From Thaumasiovibrio subtropicus (GTDB lineage: Bacteria; Pseudomonadota; Gammaproteobacteria; Enterobacterales; Vibrionaceae): a stretch of DNA of 64,000 nt. A program made the translations under genes and the position numbers. The notes beneath the pieces are model-generated. The model saw nothing but the letters and a program-made list of their open reading frames with translations, did no database searches and had not been told where the DNA came from. The stretch spans positions 434,001 through 498,000 of the forward strand of contig NZ_AP023055.1 in assembly GCF_019703835.1 (NCBI RefSeq). The letters are read 5' to 3'. Below are positions 17,056 to 26,351 of this stretch, one piece after another; positions within the stretch are counted from its first letter, which is position 1; each line of letters opens with the position of its first letter.

Positions 17056-20000
17056 GGTGGTTATCCCGATGGTTTTTAGATAATCCTGTTGCTGCCAATC
17101 TATTGATGATCGCGATTTTGGTCTGCGGTGTGTTGTCCATGCGACAGATGCGCGTGGAGAGTTTTCCACAAGTCCCTCCGACGAGTCTCAGCGTCACGGT
17201 GACCTATCCCGGGGGCACGGCGAAGCAAGTGGATGAAGGGATCACTCAGCGTATAGAGCAAGCGATTGCGGATCTTTCTGGGATTAAAACAATGACCAGC
17301 GAATCGATGGCGGGATATGCCTCGGTAACGATTCGCAAACGAGCGGATGCCGATCTGGAGCGGCTCCTTGAGGATGTGCGTAATCGCGTTTCTGCGATTG
17401 TTGGCTTTCCTACCGCGGCGGAAACGCCCAAGGTGACGCGGATGGAGTTTACGAATCTCGCTGCCTTCGTTGTGATTTCCGGTGCGCGGAGTGATGCTGA
17501 TTTACAACCCGTTGCTTACCAAGTTGAGCAAGCGCTATTGCAGCATCCATTGATTAGCAAGGTCAGCAACTGGGGAGCGCGTAGCGCATTGTTGGTGATT
17601 GAGCCGGATCCTATTGCGTTGAAGCGGTATGGTATGTCGATTGGTCGTCTCTCTGAGAGCATTACCCAAGCCTCGTTTGAAACGCGTAGCGGTGAGTTGA
17701 AAAGTGATCGCGGCCGCCTTGTTGTGAAGGGGGATGGTTATGCGCAAAGTGTTCGAGAACTTGAAGACTTGGTCGTGTTGAGCCAGCCGAGTGGTGTGGT
17801 TCGTTTGAGCGATGTCGCGACATTGCGCCGTGATTTTGAAGAAACAGGCGCGATTGTGCGCAATAACGGCAATACGGCTATCGCCTTACAAATATCCACC
17901 AGTCAGCAAGATAACTTGCTCAGAGTGAGCGAAGCGATTCAAGAGGTACTAGAAGAACAACGCTATCTGTTACCAGATGATATCGCGCTTGATACCTTAG
18001 CGGATATGGCGCCGTATATTTCAGAACAACTTAACCGCCTTGGTACCAATGCGTGGCAAGGACTATTGATTGTGCTGGCATTGCTCGGGTTATTTTTGAA
18101 CTTAAGGTTGGCTTTTTGGGTAGCGGTCGGCATTCCCGTTTCCGTCGCAGGTGCTCTGGCGATGATGGGTTGGTTTGACTATAGCATTAACGACATTACG
18201 CTATTTGGCTTGATCTTGGTGCTGGGTATCTTAGTGGATGATGCAGTGGTCGTTGGCGAAAGTATCCACGATGCGCGAAGTCGTCACAGCGATCCTAAAG
18301 AAGCGGCATGGCACGGGGTAGAAGCGGTGACAGTCGCAACGGTGTTTGGTGTATTAACGACGATTGCAGCTTTCTCGCCAATGCTTTGGATAAACAATGA
18401 AATCGCGAAAATATTGGCTGGTTTTTCTGCGGTCGTTATTTTTGCCCTTATTTTTTCTTTGATTGAAAGTAAGTTCATTTTGCCCGCTCACCTCAATCAA
18501 GCGCCAAGATCACCCGCAACGAAAGGTGTGGGGAAGTTTATTGCCACATTGCAGTCTAAAGCTGATGGGGGATTGCGTTGGTTCATTGAGCGCGTGTATC
18601 GCCCGATGTTGAGTTGGGTATTGAAGCGCAAGTTTGCGGCGACGATCAATTTCCTCGCTCTCGTCGTACTCGGTTATGGTCTTTGGATGGGGGGGACCAT
18701 CCGAAGTGCCATGTTCCCTGATATTCCCGGACGCTATGTGCAAGCGGAGATCACCCTAGAGCAAGGGGCACCTTTACCGTTGCAAAGCCGAAGTTTAATG
18801 CAGCTTGAATCCGCGGCACTCCAATTGAGTAAAGCGCTACAGCGTGACTATCAGCTAGAGAAAGAAGCGATCAGCAACTTGCTGATGTACTCTGATGGGT
18901 ATGGCCAGATTGAAGCCACCATTGAGATGAGTGCAGAAGCGCTCTCTCGATTACCTTCCAATACCATACTTAATCGTTGGCAAGCACTGGCAGGAGAATT
19001 TGAAGGCGCTTACGCGGTCAGTTTTTCCGGTGGTGGCGCGAACATGGGCGGAACCAGTTTAACGGTCAGTGCCAAGGACAGAGAGTTAGCGCGGTTAGCC
19101 GTCGCTGACTTGCGCGGTCAGTTACAACAGATAGCGGGCGTTGAGGACATCTACGATGATGGCCAAGGCGGTCAGCCGCAGCTTATTGTCACCTTGAATG
19201 ACTATGGTCGACAGCTAGGCATCACCCAAGCAGATATTGCTCAGATAGCAGGAAATGGGTTTGGTGAAATGGAAATTCATCGCTTACTCCATCATGGGCG
19301 AGAAACCAAAGTGATATTGAAATATCGCGACGATGAGCGGATCAACACGTCTCAGCTGTCGGATACCCCCGTATTCTTGCAAGATGGTCGAAGTGTTATG
19401 CTTGGTGATGTTGCGACTTTCTCCTTTGATGAAGAACCTGAAATACTCCATCGTCGCAATCGCAGTAATGTCGTGAACGTCTATTGGCGGCAGGACCGAA
19501 CTGTGCAGTCACCCGAGGAGAGCTTTGCACAACTCGAACCTTCACTCGCGGAGATTGAAACGCGATACCCAGGTGTGAAAATCGGCCCCGCAGGGGAGTT
19601 CGAAGAGATTGCTGAAGTGCAATCTGGCTTTAAAACCGCCATGGTGATGACGCTGCTAGCCATCTATGCATTGTTGGCGATTCCGCTGAAGTCCTACTGG
19701 CAACCATTGATCATTATGGCAGTGATCCCATTTGGTTTTGCGGGCGCAATCTTTGGTCACGGCTTGCTTGGCATGCCGGTGAGCATTCTGTCTTTGTTTG
19801 GCATGATGGCGATGACGGGGATCGTGATCAATGATTCACTGGTTTTGATTACTCGTTTTAACGCGCTGTACCGTTCAGGGATGCCAAAACAAGAGGCGCT
19901 GATCACGGCGGGAGTTAGTCGTGTGCGGGCGATTTTCCTCACAACCGTCACGACTGTTTGCGGCTTGTTGCCACTGCTCACCGAGTCAGCAGAGCAAGCG

Positions 20001-20150
20001 CAGTATCTGAAACCCGCAGCGGTCTCTTTGGTCTTTGGCGAAATTTTCGCGACAGGTGTGACCTTGCTGCTTATCCCGCTGTTATTGGCCATTTTTACCC
20101 GCAAAGAGCATGTGCCAGTTGAGCAGCAAGAACAACTGATATTGCAGTAA
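17052..20150 (+). CDS. RND-family efflux transporter permease
   Basis: 1032 residues, full-length for the HAE-type RND permeases. TM1 is near residue 12, a large periplasmic loop follows, then the TM2-6 block (~335-475). Its TM4 segment GLILVLGILVDDAVVVGESI has the paired Asp of the proton relay. A second periplasmic loop follows, then TM8-12 (~860-1010). Proton-driven efflux of an unknown substrate is expected. The start overlaps the adaptor stop. The next gene, 127 bp on, is an AraC/GyrI-like regulator that probably controls the operon. Confidence 0.92.
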   Translation: MRWLSRWFLDNPVAANLLMIAILVCGVLSMRQMRVESFPQVPPTSLSVTVTYPGGTAKQVDEGITQRIEQAIADLSGIKTMTSESMAGYASVTIRKRADADLERLLEDVRNRVSAIVGFPTAAETPKVTRMEFTNLAAFVVISGARSDADLQPVAYQVEQALLQHPLISKVSNWGARSALLVIEPDPIALKRYGMSIGRLSESITQASFETRSGELKSDRGRLVVKGDGYAQSVRELEDLVVLSQPSGVVRLSDVATLRRDFEETGAIVRNNGNTAIALQISTSQQDNLLRVSEAIQEVLEEQRYLLPDDIALDTLADMAPYISEQLNRLGTNAWQGLLIVLALLGLFLNLRLAFWVAVGIPVSVAGALAMMGWFDYSINDITLFGLILVLGILVDDAVVVGESIHDARSRHSDPKEAAWHGVEAVTVATVFGVLTTIAAFSPMLWINNEIAKILAGFSAVVIFALIFSLIESKFILPAHLNQAPRSPATKGVGKFIATLQSKADGGLRWFIERVYRPMLSWVLKRKFAATINFLALVVLGYGLWMGGTIRSAMFPDIPGRYVQAEITLEQGAPLPLQSRSLMQLESAALQLSKALQRDYQLEKEAISNLLMYSDGYGQIEATIEMSAEALSRLPSNTILNRWQALAGEFEGAYAVSFSGGGANMGGTSLTVSAKDRELARLAVADLRGQLQQIAGVEDIYDDGQGGQPQLIVTLNDYGRQLGITQADIAQIAGNGFGEMEIHRLLHHGRETKVILKYRDDERINTSQLSDTPVFLQDGRSVMLGDVATFSFDEEPEILHRRNRSNVVNVYWRQDRTVQSPEESFAQLEPSLAEIETRYPGVKIGPAGEFEEIAEVQSGFKTAMVMTLLAIYALLAIPLKSYWQPLIIMAVIPFGFAGAIFGHGLLGMPVSILSLFGMMAMTGIVINDSLVLITRFNALYRSGMPKQEALITAGVSRVRAIFLTTVTTVCGLLPLLTESAEQAQYLKPAAVSLVFGEIFATGVTLLLIPLLLAIFTRKEHVPVEQQEQLILQ

Positions 20151-20276
20151 GTTTCAAAAATAGGGCATAGGGCTTGAGTATAGAAGCACGAAGTGAAATG
20201 TAAGTGATTGTCATAAACGCTGCAATCTTCATCTAACGGAGTAGCGTAACTGGATTGAATCGATTAATTTGGGGAG

Positions 20277-21176
20277 ATGAAACCGACAATATTGATTCCT
20301 GAAGTTGCGCTACTCAATACGCTCCCTGACCATCATCGTCGACGGTTTGAGAAGGCGTTATCCCTGATGTTTACAGCGATTGAAACGGGTGAATCGCTCG
20401 ATTGGAGTGTGATCTGTGAGGCTTGTGCTGTCTCGTCTTATCATTTTTTGCGTCAGTTCCAAGCGTTGTTTTCAGAGACGCCGGGACAGTACTTTTCGCG
20501 GATGAAGTTGCAATACGCGGCAAGTTTACTGTTTGAGCAACGTGATCGCTCGATAACAGACGTCGCATTGGCGGTCGGCTTCTCCTCGTCGCAAGCGTTG
20601 GCGAAAGCGCTAAAACGTGATTTGGGAATGACAGCGAAAGAGATACGTCGTATCGCGCTTGCGGGCGATATGCAGGATGTGTCTGCCTTTTGGCGCAAAC
20701 TGGCACATCCGAGTAATACGCCCGTGAGTTTAGAACAGCAATTGGCCTTGTCATTAGAGTGCCAGATTGTTTCTCATCCCACACGACGTTTGCGAGGACG
20801 CTATTTGACGGGCGTACAGTGGGACGACTATTTTTATTCTCACCCCAAAGGTGGCATTGGGTTAACCATGCTGACTCCCTTTTCCGAGTTGGATAAACCC
20901 GTTAAGGAAGCACAGCTTTGGGTAGGGGAGTGGTGCAAAGTCCGTCAAGGTGAGACAGATGTCGCCGCGGGTGATTATTTTAGTTGTGAAGTATGGGTGT
21001 CCTCGGATGGCGGGTACTTGGCAGCGTGGGACAGTTTATACAAGCAACTGTTGCAGCAAGGGCTAGAAGTCACTGAGACAGGGTTTTGTATCGAGAGTTT
21101 ATTGAATATCGATGAGAGTGAAGCTGCTGCCTTATTTCGTTTTGAAATTCCCGTGCAACGCCAAGAAGAATGCTAA
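20277..21176 (+). CDS. AraC-family regulator with GyrI-like effector domain
   Basis: 299 residues. An N-terminal AraC HTH (residues ~22-125: SSYHFLRQFQALFSETPGQYFSRMKLQYAASLL, then DVALAVGFSSSQALAKALKRDLG) is followed by a C-terminal GyrI-like small-molecule-binding domain (~155-295), the layout of Rob/BmrR-type drug-responsive activators. It lies directly downstream of the RND pump, so induction of efflux by the pump substrate is a fair guess. The purine-rich GGGGAG before the ATG is unusually close (no spacer), so translation may be weak or use another signal. A bidirectional terminator follows. Confidence 0.85.
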   Translation: MKPTILIPEVALLNTLPDHHRRRFEKALSLMFTAIETGESLDWSVICEACAVSSYHFLRQFQALFSETPGQYFSRMKLQYAASLLFEQRDRSITDVALAVGFSSSQALAKALKRDLGMTAKEIRRIALAGDMQDVSAFWRKLAHPSNTPVSLEQQLALSLECQIVSHPTRRLRGRYLTGVQWDDYFYSHPKGGIGLTMLTPFSELDKPVKEAQLWVGEWCKVRQGETDVAAGDYFSCEVWVSSDGGYLAAWDSLYKQLLQQGLEVTETGFCIESLLNIDESEAAALFRFEIPVQRQEEC

Positions 21177-21210
21177 AAAAACAGGCCGCATCGCGGCCTG
21201 TTTGAGTTTT
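21175..21210. terminator. Bidirectional rho-independent terminator
   Basis: A perfect 11-bp stem (AAACAGGCCGC / GCGGCCTGTTT, 21179-21203) has an ATC loop. There is an A-run on the left (T-run for the minus strand) and TTTGAGTTTT on the right. It sits between the convergent AraC gene (ends 21176) and the Lcl_C-like gene (ends 21236). Confidence 0.88.
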
Positions 21211-21235
21211 AGGTTTCTATCATCAATGACCTAAG

Positions 21236-22159
21236 TTAGCCCTCAGCAGGAATAGGACGTACTAAGCGTTGTAGGTAAGGAATGTGGCCCATTGAGGTAT
21301 AAATCCATGGTAAAGAGACACCTTCTACGCCTTCGCTTGTTAACGTCATGTAAGGACGTGCTTTGATGTGCATCGACAACATGTCTGTAGAAACGTAACG
21401 TTGGTGGTACATGAAGGGTAGTTTATTCTGGGTTTTAATTGGAGAGAGTATGCCCAATTTGCTGTCTCCCCATTGAAACTTATTGGAATAAGTGTTTGCT
21501 GCTGTAAGCATCTCACCGTAGGCTGGACTTGCTTCTTTCAAGTCCTTTTCTATTTCATTACGACGATCATAGAGATCCCAATCCCAAACAGCATTCAATT
21601 TTGCATCGATTTCGTTGCGCTTGGCGATCAGTGCTTGAATCTTAGTATCATTTGCTAGGTCCTCTTCCCATTGTGCTTTCGCATCGTAAAATGGTTTTCC
21701 AACGATTGCTTTGAAATCAGATTCTAGTTTATCCATTGCGGCCATGTACTCGTCGATCTTCGCTGTGCTAATACCCAGACCAAAGTACTTGGTATTGGTG
21801 CCGTGCGCACAGCTGAGATCTGAAATTGACATTAGTTGTCGAAGATCAGGTGTTTTCCAACCTTGATCTTTCCCGTCTAAAGTCGCATTAAACGCCTCAG
21901 CGGCTTTGCCGTAAAAACTGTCTTTGCTTTCTCGGGTATAGACAACTTTAGGGTCGCCAAGACACTCCTTCGTTGTCATCCCGTTTGGACAGTGTTGCCA
22001 CTGTAAACCAGAGGCATAATCGTTGACGACAACGATGTCCCCTTCACTACTTTTGAGGGTTTTGAGTTCAAAACGACCCGCTTCATCTAGACAAGCAGCA
22101 TGGACTTGTAGAGATAAAACAGATGCGGTTAGGGCTGCAATTGTTTTAAGTTTCATCAT
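21236..22159 (-). CDS. Secreted Lcl_C/DUF1566-like protein, cassette 1
   Basis: About 307 residues. Signal peptide MKLKTIAALTASVLSLQVHA, with cleavage before ACLDEAGRFEL. Lcl_C/DUF1566-like signatures: SGLQWQHCPNG near residue 55 and QGWKTPDLRQLMSISD near residue 105, followed by a charged helical middle part (~125-225) and a Trp/Tyr-rich C-terminus. An in-frame start exists at 22198, but ATG 22159 has RBS GAAGG and gives the signal peptide. It starts 10 bp after the stop of the large lipoprotein, so the two are co-transcribed. A paralogue lies at 25433-26341. Lcl_C domains occur in bacterial adhesins; the function here is inferred only. Confidence 0.7.
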   Translation of the reverse strand: MMKLKTIAALTASVLSLQVHAACLDEAGRFELKTLKSSEGDIVVVNDYASGLQWQHCPNGMTTKECLGDPKVVYTRESKDSFYGKAAEAFNATLDGKDQGWKTPDLRQLMSISDLSCAHGTNTKYFGLGISTAKIDEYMAAMDKLESDFKAIVGKPFYDAKAQWEEDLANDTKIQALIAKRNEIDAKLNAVWDWDLYDRRNEIEKDLKEASPAYGEMLTAANTYSNKFQWGDSKLGILSPIKTQNKLPFMYHQRYVSTDMLSMHIKARPYMTLTSEGVEGVSLPWIYTSMGHIPYLQRLVRPIPAEG

Positions 22160-22169
22160 CTTTACCTTC

Positions 22170-25046
22170 TTACTGCTTGTTGACTCGAATACCATCACTC
22201 ACAAGGAGTACTTGTTTTGGATCTGTTCTTAGATAAGCACTACCGCGCGTATCCGTATTGAAATCGAGTGAGAAAGCCGCTTTTTTATAACGTTCGCTAT
22301 CCCATGCCATCCAAAGTTGTTGGTTCTGATCCATGTTAGGGAAGAAGTTACGGTCGAAATGGTTTGTGTGCATCACAGTGATGTTCATCATTTCCATCGC
22401 GGTTGGTAAACGCCAGTTGCTGATACCACAATGGTTGGCAGTATTAGCGCGTTCTACAAGCCGGTCGGTATTACACTCTTTTGCCATATTTGACTTGATC
22501 GTTTCGCCTTGCTCATTCACACAAAAACCATTGAAGTTGGCATCGGCTACAATGGTGTCCTTACCGAACGAGTATCGATTGTCGATACCATACCAATGAC
22601 GTTCGCGGTCACCATCCTTCACGACGGCATGCGGTACAGCCCAAGTACGGCCCTGTTTCACTTCGGTAACGCAATCAAAAGGCATGACTTGGTAGTGGAG
22701 ATCTTGGCGATCAATTGGTAGACCGTTGCCACCCACTTTGAGAAGTGACATTGCACCATAGCCGTTGGCATGTGAGTTCACGGCCACGCCCGTGAGAGGG
22801 TCACAATCGCTATTACCATGGTCGGCTTTATTGAGGATACCTAAGTCACCTTTACGAACTGAGAAAGGCGCACTGGCTGTACCATCATGCTCGATAATGA
22901 AATGATAGGTTTGATACTCCTTTAAACCGTTTAAGGTATGCAGCGTTTGGCTTGTTGATGCTTGATTTTCTGCTTTAGTAACGTCGGTAAATGGCTTGGT
23001 ATCCCAATAAATAGTGTATTTGGCACTCTTGGTGTCACTCCAACCAAGTGTCATCCAACCCTTCCCTTGGCCGCGAAGTGCAATTCCCACCAACTGATCT
23101 TTCTCAAGCACCGTGTTACAGGTGTAGTCGAGACCATTTTGTGGCACATCAGGTAACCAGCTTATGCGGTCTTTAATATCCTGAAGTAAGGCGGTACTGC
23201 GGTTAACATCGCTGTCGAAATGGCTAATCTTCAGGATACTCTCAGTACTGCGCTTGAGTAGGTCAGGAAGATTTAAGCCCGATTGCAGCATACCGACAGA
23301 GACGTCTTCAAGTTGCGATAGGAAGTTGTACAGCACTGTCATTTCTGGCATCTGATATTTTCTATCATTGCCACCCATGTGGTTTTGACCAATCATGCGG
23401 TTCTCTTCGTCATAAACAATTCCCAGCAAGGTCGCTGCTGTGCGGAAGAAATCATCAGCATTGTCAGGAACGATACCCGCATCGTCATCATAGCCAGTAA
23501 TTTGCATTGCAATAACAGCCATCATGAATTCAAGTTGCTCTTTAGGGTGACGGGAAAAGAGCTCTTGGATGGCATCAACTTGCACCGGTTTAGTGGTTTG
23601 TGCGCCGCCATGATGCGCAAGTGAGCTACGTTCGGCTAGAATGGCATGTGCAGAATTTTCAATTGACACGCGCAGTGCTGGCAGTTCGATGTCTGTAATG
23701 ACACCATCTTGGTTGCGGTCGATACTGCGGCTTGCCAGCTCACAGAATGAACCAAGTAGTGAGCGCATTTCGACGCCAGTTGTTGGGTCATAGACAATCG
23801 CAGTTAGCAGGTCTTGCATATTGTCCATTTTGGCATTAGAGAACCAACGAGGATCACTATTGGTATTGATACCACCGCTATTGGTATAGGGGGCAAGATG
23901 TGCGGGTTGGCAAGACTCGAAGGTGTTTGCAGGATCTGTTAACTCAATCGTAAGGCGGAAGCTTTCCCCATCTGGGTAGACGACTTCACCCGTTTTGCCT
24001 TTGTTGGTAACAGGCAGGTTTACTGGTCGCTTAGGTTTGTGTGCATTGTTAAAGTAATCATCTTGTGGTGTACCCACTAGGTACGGATTGTTTTCAAAGG
24101 CGCCAATCTGAATGCTGATTTCAGGTGATTTTAACCCTTTGATTAATTTGCCTTCGAATGTCAGTGTTCGGGTTGGGAAAGTGGCATCAATAACACTGCG
24201 TAACGAGTCAGTGTAAGGCATGTTCTTGAGGCGATCAGATTTTGCTTTGATACTTTCATTGTGGCCATCAACAAGGTAAACACTGTACTTATCATCATCT
24301 GCGAGCAACGCGGTTAGCGCATCAACACCTTCACCATATTGACTGATTTTGGCCGCAATACCTTTCACTTCGGCGAGTAAGTCACTGCTATCAACGGTCG
24401 TGGTGTCAATGACTGACTTACCTTGCTCATCGCTGTCTGTGAAATAGTGAACCAAGCCCGCAATGGCGTAGAAGTTATCTCGACCTACACGTTTTACGGT
24501 ATCGGTATAGCTTTCACCATGAATTTTCAGGGCTGAAAGTGTCGTCGTGGTTGCCGCAAGATCGAGCGCTAAGTTCTCAGTGTTAGCGACAATGCCGTCG
24601 TTGTTAGTGTCAGAGGAGAAAAGCGTCTCTCGATTACCTAAGTCGGTTTTGAAGAGAAGTCGGCCGTCAATCTCGTTGGCTGCACCATCTTTAGAATCAT
24701 CGGCGCGGGTTGCGGCGTCAGTCTCTGCTTTCGCTGTAATATAGGCCTCAACGGAAAGTGCAACGCCAGCGGGGACATCCGTCTCTTTAATATCAAACTG
24801 GTAACGTGGATGCGCCTCTGATTCAGACTTGGTAGGCACAAATTGACCAAGAATCTCATCCCCAGCTTTTAATACAACGACAGTATCCTGCGTGTATCCC
24901 GAAACAAATCCGGTAATGGTTTTAGTGACAGAAGGGGTTGGTTTATCAGGGGTTGGCGTCGTTGTATCACCACCGCCACCACCACCGCAAGCACTAAGTG
25001 CGAAGGCAACAGAGAGGCCGAGAAGTGATTTCTTCATTGAGGTCAT
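22170..25046 (-). CDS. Large poly-Gly lipoprotein with EF-hand-like and Lcl_C-like regions, cassette 1
   Basis: About 958 residues. A lipoprotein signal (LSAC) is followed directly by six Gly and a Pro/Thr linker, common in surface lipoproteins of this group. Two Ca-binding-type loops are visible: DTNNDGIVANTE (~146-157) and DRNQDGVITDIE (~443-454). Residues ~685-770 look like a fibronectin-III-type domain (GWMTLGWS, YTIYWDTKPF, YQTYHFIIEHDG). The last ~130 residues hold an Lcl_C/DUF1566-like domain (GISNWRLPTAMEMMNI). Start: ATG at 25046 has the best spacing from AAGGA; ATG 25049 and TTG 25052 are alternatives. It is first in a two-gene operon and paralogous throughout to 26352-29339. Surface location is inferred; binding partners are unknown. 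Confidence 0.7.
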   Translation of the reverse strand: MTSMKKSLLGLSVAFALSACGGGGGGDTTTPTPDKPTPSVTKTITGFVSGYTQDTVVVLKAGDEILGQFVPTKSESEAHPRYQFDIKETDVPAGVALSVEAYITAKAETDAATRADDSKDGAANEIDGRLLFKTDLGNRETLFSSDTNNDGIVANTENLALDLAATTTTLSALKIHGESYTDTVKRVGRDNFYAIAGLVHYFTDSDEQGKSVIDTTTVDSSDLLAEVKGIAAKISQYGEGVDALTALLADDDKYSVYLVDGHNESIKAKSDRLKNMPYTDSLRSVIDATFPTRTLTFEGKLIKGLKSPEISIQIGAFENNPYLVGTPQDDYFNNAHKPKRPVNLPVTNKGKTGEVVYPDGESFRLTIELTDPANTFESCQPAHLAPYTNSGGINTNSDPRWFSNAKMDNMQDLLTAIVYDPTTGVEMRSLLGSFCELASRSIDRNQDGVITDIELPALRVSIENSAHAILAERSSLAHHGGAQTTKPVQVDAIQELFSRHPKEQLEFMMAVIAMQITGYDDDAGIVPDNADDFFRTAATLLGIVYDEENRMIGQNHMGGNDRKYQMPEMTVLYNFLSQLEDVSVGMLQSGLNLPDLLKRSTESILKISHFDSDVNRSTALLQDIKDRISWLPDVPQNGLDYTCNTVLEKDQLVGIALRGQGKGWMTLGWSDTKSAKYTIYWDTKPFTDVTKAENQASTSQTLHTLNGLKEYQTYHFIIEHDGTASAPFSVRKGDLGILNKADHGNSDCDPLTGVAVNSHANGYGAMSLLKVGGNGLPIDRQDLHYQVMPFDCVTEVKQGRTWAVPHAVVKDGDRERHWYGIDNRYSFGKDTIVADANFNGFCVNEQGETIKSNMAKECNTDRLVERANTANHCGISNWRLPTAMEMMNITVMHTNHFDRNFFPNMDQNQQLWMAWDSERYKKAAFSLDFNTDTRGSAYLRTDPKQVLLVSDGIRVNKQ

Positions 25047-25432
25047 CATCAATCCTTATTGATGTGAATAGCGAGGGTCGGCGCTAATTCACAAAGATTT
25101 CAAAGTATGAATGTTTGTCACGATTGCACCTTTATCGGTTTTCTATACGGTATAGGTGGATATTGCGACATATTGATCTGCCATGGGTGGGTTTGTTGGA
25201 TGTTTGTCCTTCCGTGGCGCACAGGATATTAATGATATTGTCACTCAATGCAAGTGATAATAATTATCAATATGATAATTATTATTGTTGTGTTGAGTGG
25301 TGTGAGCAACTTTGCATCTGTTGCTATACAAGCAAGGTTTTCTGGCGTCTACCGTACTAGTTTGAGAGTTTGGCGGGGCGTTGATTGTTAGCAGAAGCCT
25401 TACCTAAGGGTAAGGCTTCTGGCATTGCATTA
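25047..25432. other. Intergenic region between the two lipoprotein cassettes
   Basis: 386 bp, without a credible gene. It holds the promoter of cassette 1 (minus), a pair of Fur-like palindromes (25255-25287) and a strong 12-bp hairpin, AGAAGCCTTACC with its inverted copy (25393-25404 and 25409-25420), directly after the cassette 2 stop. The hairpin has no clear T-run but may stop transcription from cassette 2. Confidence 0.55.
25255..25287. promoter_or_regulatory. Tandem Fur-box-like palindromes upstream of cassette 1
   Basis: TGATAATAATTATCA (25255-25269) is a perfect 7-1-7 match to the Fur consensus core (TGATAAT-N-ATTATCA). TGATAATTATTATTG (25273-25287) matches 12 of the 14 defined positions. 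They lie about 210 bp before the cassette 1 lipoprotein start. A similar site lies at a similar distance (233 bp) before the cassette 2 lipoprotein. Iron control is inferred from the motif. Confidence 0.6.
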
Positions 25433-26341
25433 TTACATGTTACGGACTAATCGAGCCGGATAGTTTATCCAGTCACCTGTATTCGATAGCCAATAGAGAT
25501 CGGTAAAGGCGTTATTGTTCCAGTCCATCATAAAGTCTGGTCTATTTTTAAAACCAACGTAGTAGCCTGTTGTTGTTAAGTACTGCTGGGATAGATCGGT
25601 TCCCTTGTTATTGCGAGTTTTAATCAAAGAAACATAGCCCTCTTTTTCAATGCCCCACTGGTAAGCGCGATAGTGTTTGCTATTTGCTTGGTGCATGGCC
25701 GTCCATTCAGGTACGGTATCAGAGAAGTGTTTCTTTATTTCATTAAGGCGTGCGTATTTGTCAGGATCCCAGTTTTTATAGTCTGATAACAAGTGTTCCA
25801 GCGCAGCACGCTCTTGTTCCAGTTTATTTAGCTCATCGTCGGCCGTATAGGTATCAATCCAAGCCTGAAGCGCTTCTTCACGTGCTTTTACGAGAGGATC
25901 ATAGCTTTTTATGATGGCATCGAACTCGGCGTACATAGCATCGATAGCTGCGCTGGAAACAGTCAGTTTAAAGTACTGAGTATCAGTACTGTACAAACAG
26001 TTGTAGTTAGCAATCGAGGCTAGCTCACTGATTTCCGGCACTCGCCAGCCCGTATCTTCAGCGGCAAGTTTAGCGTTAAATGCTTCGGTGACTTTTGAGT
26101 AGTAGTTATCGTTTGTTTCTCGCGTAGACACGGTTTTTAGTTCACCAACGCATTGGTCGGTCAACTGGCCATGAGGGCAGTGTTGCCATTGAAGCCCTGT
26201 GAAATAGTCGTTAACCACCACCATATCGCCGTCGGCTGTGGCAATGGTGTTTAGCTCAAAGCGTCCCGGTTCTGACTGGCAGGTCGCATTGACGTTCGCA
26301 GCCAAAAGCAGCGTTGATAGCATAGCTAATTGTAATTTCAT
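25433..26341 (-). CDS. Secreted Lcl_C/DUF1566-like protein, cassette 2
   Basis: 302 residues. Signal peptide MKLQLAMLSTLLLAANVNA, with mature start near TCQSEPGRFEL. The same landmarks as the cassette 1 paralogue appear in the same order: TGLQWQHCPHG, DTGWRVPEISELASI, a charged helical middle (~125-215), YQWGIEKEG and a Trp-rich C-terminus ending PARLVRNM. RBS AAGGAAAG precedes the ATG, 10 bp after the lipoprotein stop, identical to the cassette 1 spacing. The helical middle part is rich in Glu, Lys, Asp and Ala. Function unknown; probably a secreted partner of the lipoprotein encoded just upstream. Confidence 0.7.
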   Translation of the reverse strand: MKLQLAMLSTLLLAANVNATCQSEPGRFELNTIATADGDMVVVNDYFTGLQWQHCPHGQLTDQCVGELKTVSTRETNDNYYSKVTEAFNAKLAAEDTGWRVPEISELASIANYNCLYSTDTQYFKLTVSSAAIDAMYAEFDAIIKSYDPLVKAREEALQAWIDTYTADDELNKLEQERAALEHLLSDYKNWDPDKYARLNEIKKHFSDTVPEWTAMHQANSKHYRAYQWGIEKEGYVSLIKTRNNKGTDLSQQYLTTTGYYVGFKNRPDFMMDWNNNAFTDLYWLSNTGDWINYPARLVRNM

Positions 26342-26351
26342 GATTCTTTCC

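Noticed and set aside
25115..25360. 81-codon plus-strand frame between the two lipoprotein cassettes
   Set aside because: It overlaps the Fur-like sites and has no homology pattern or credible ribosome-binding site; likely chance.
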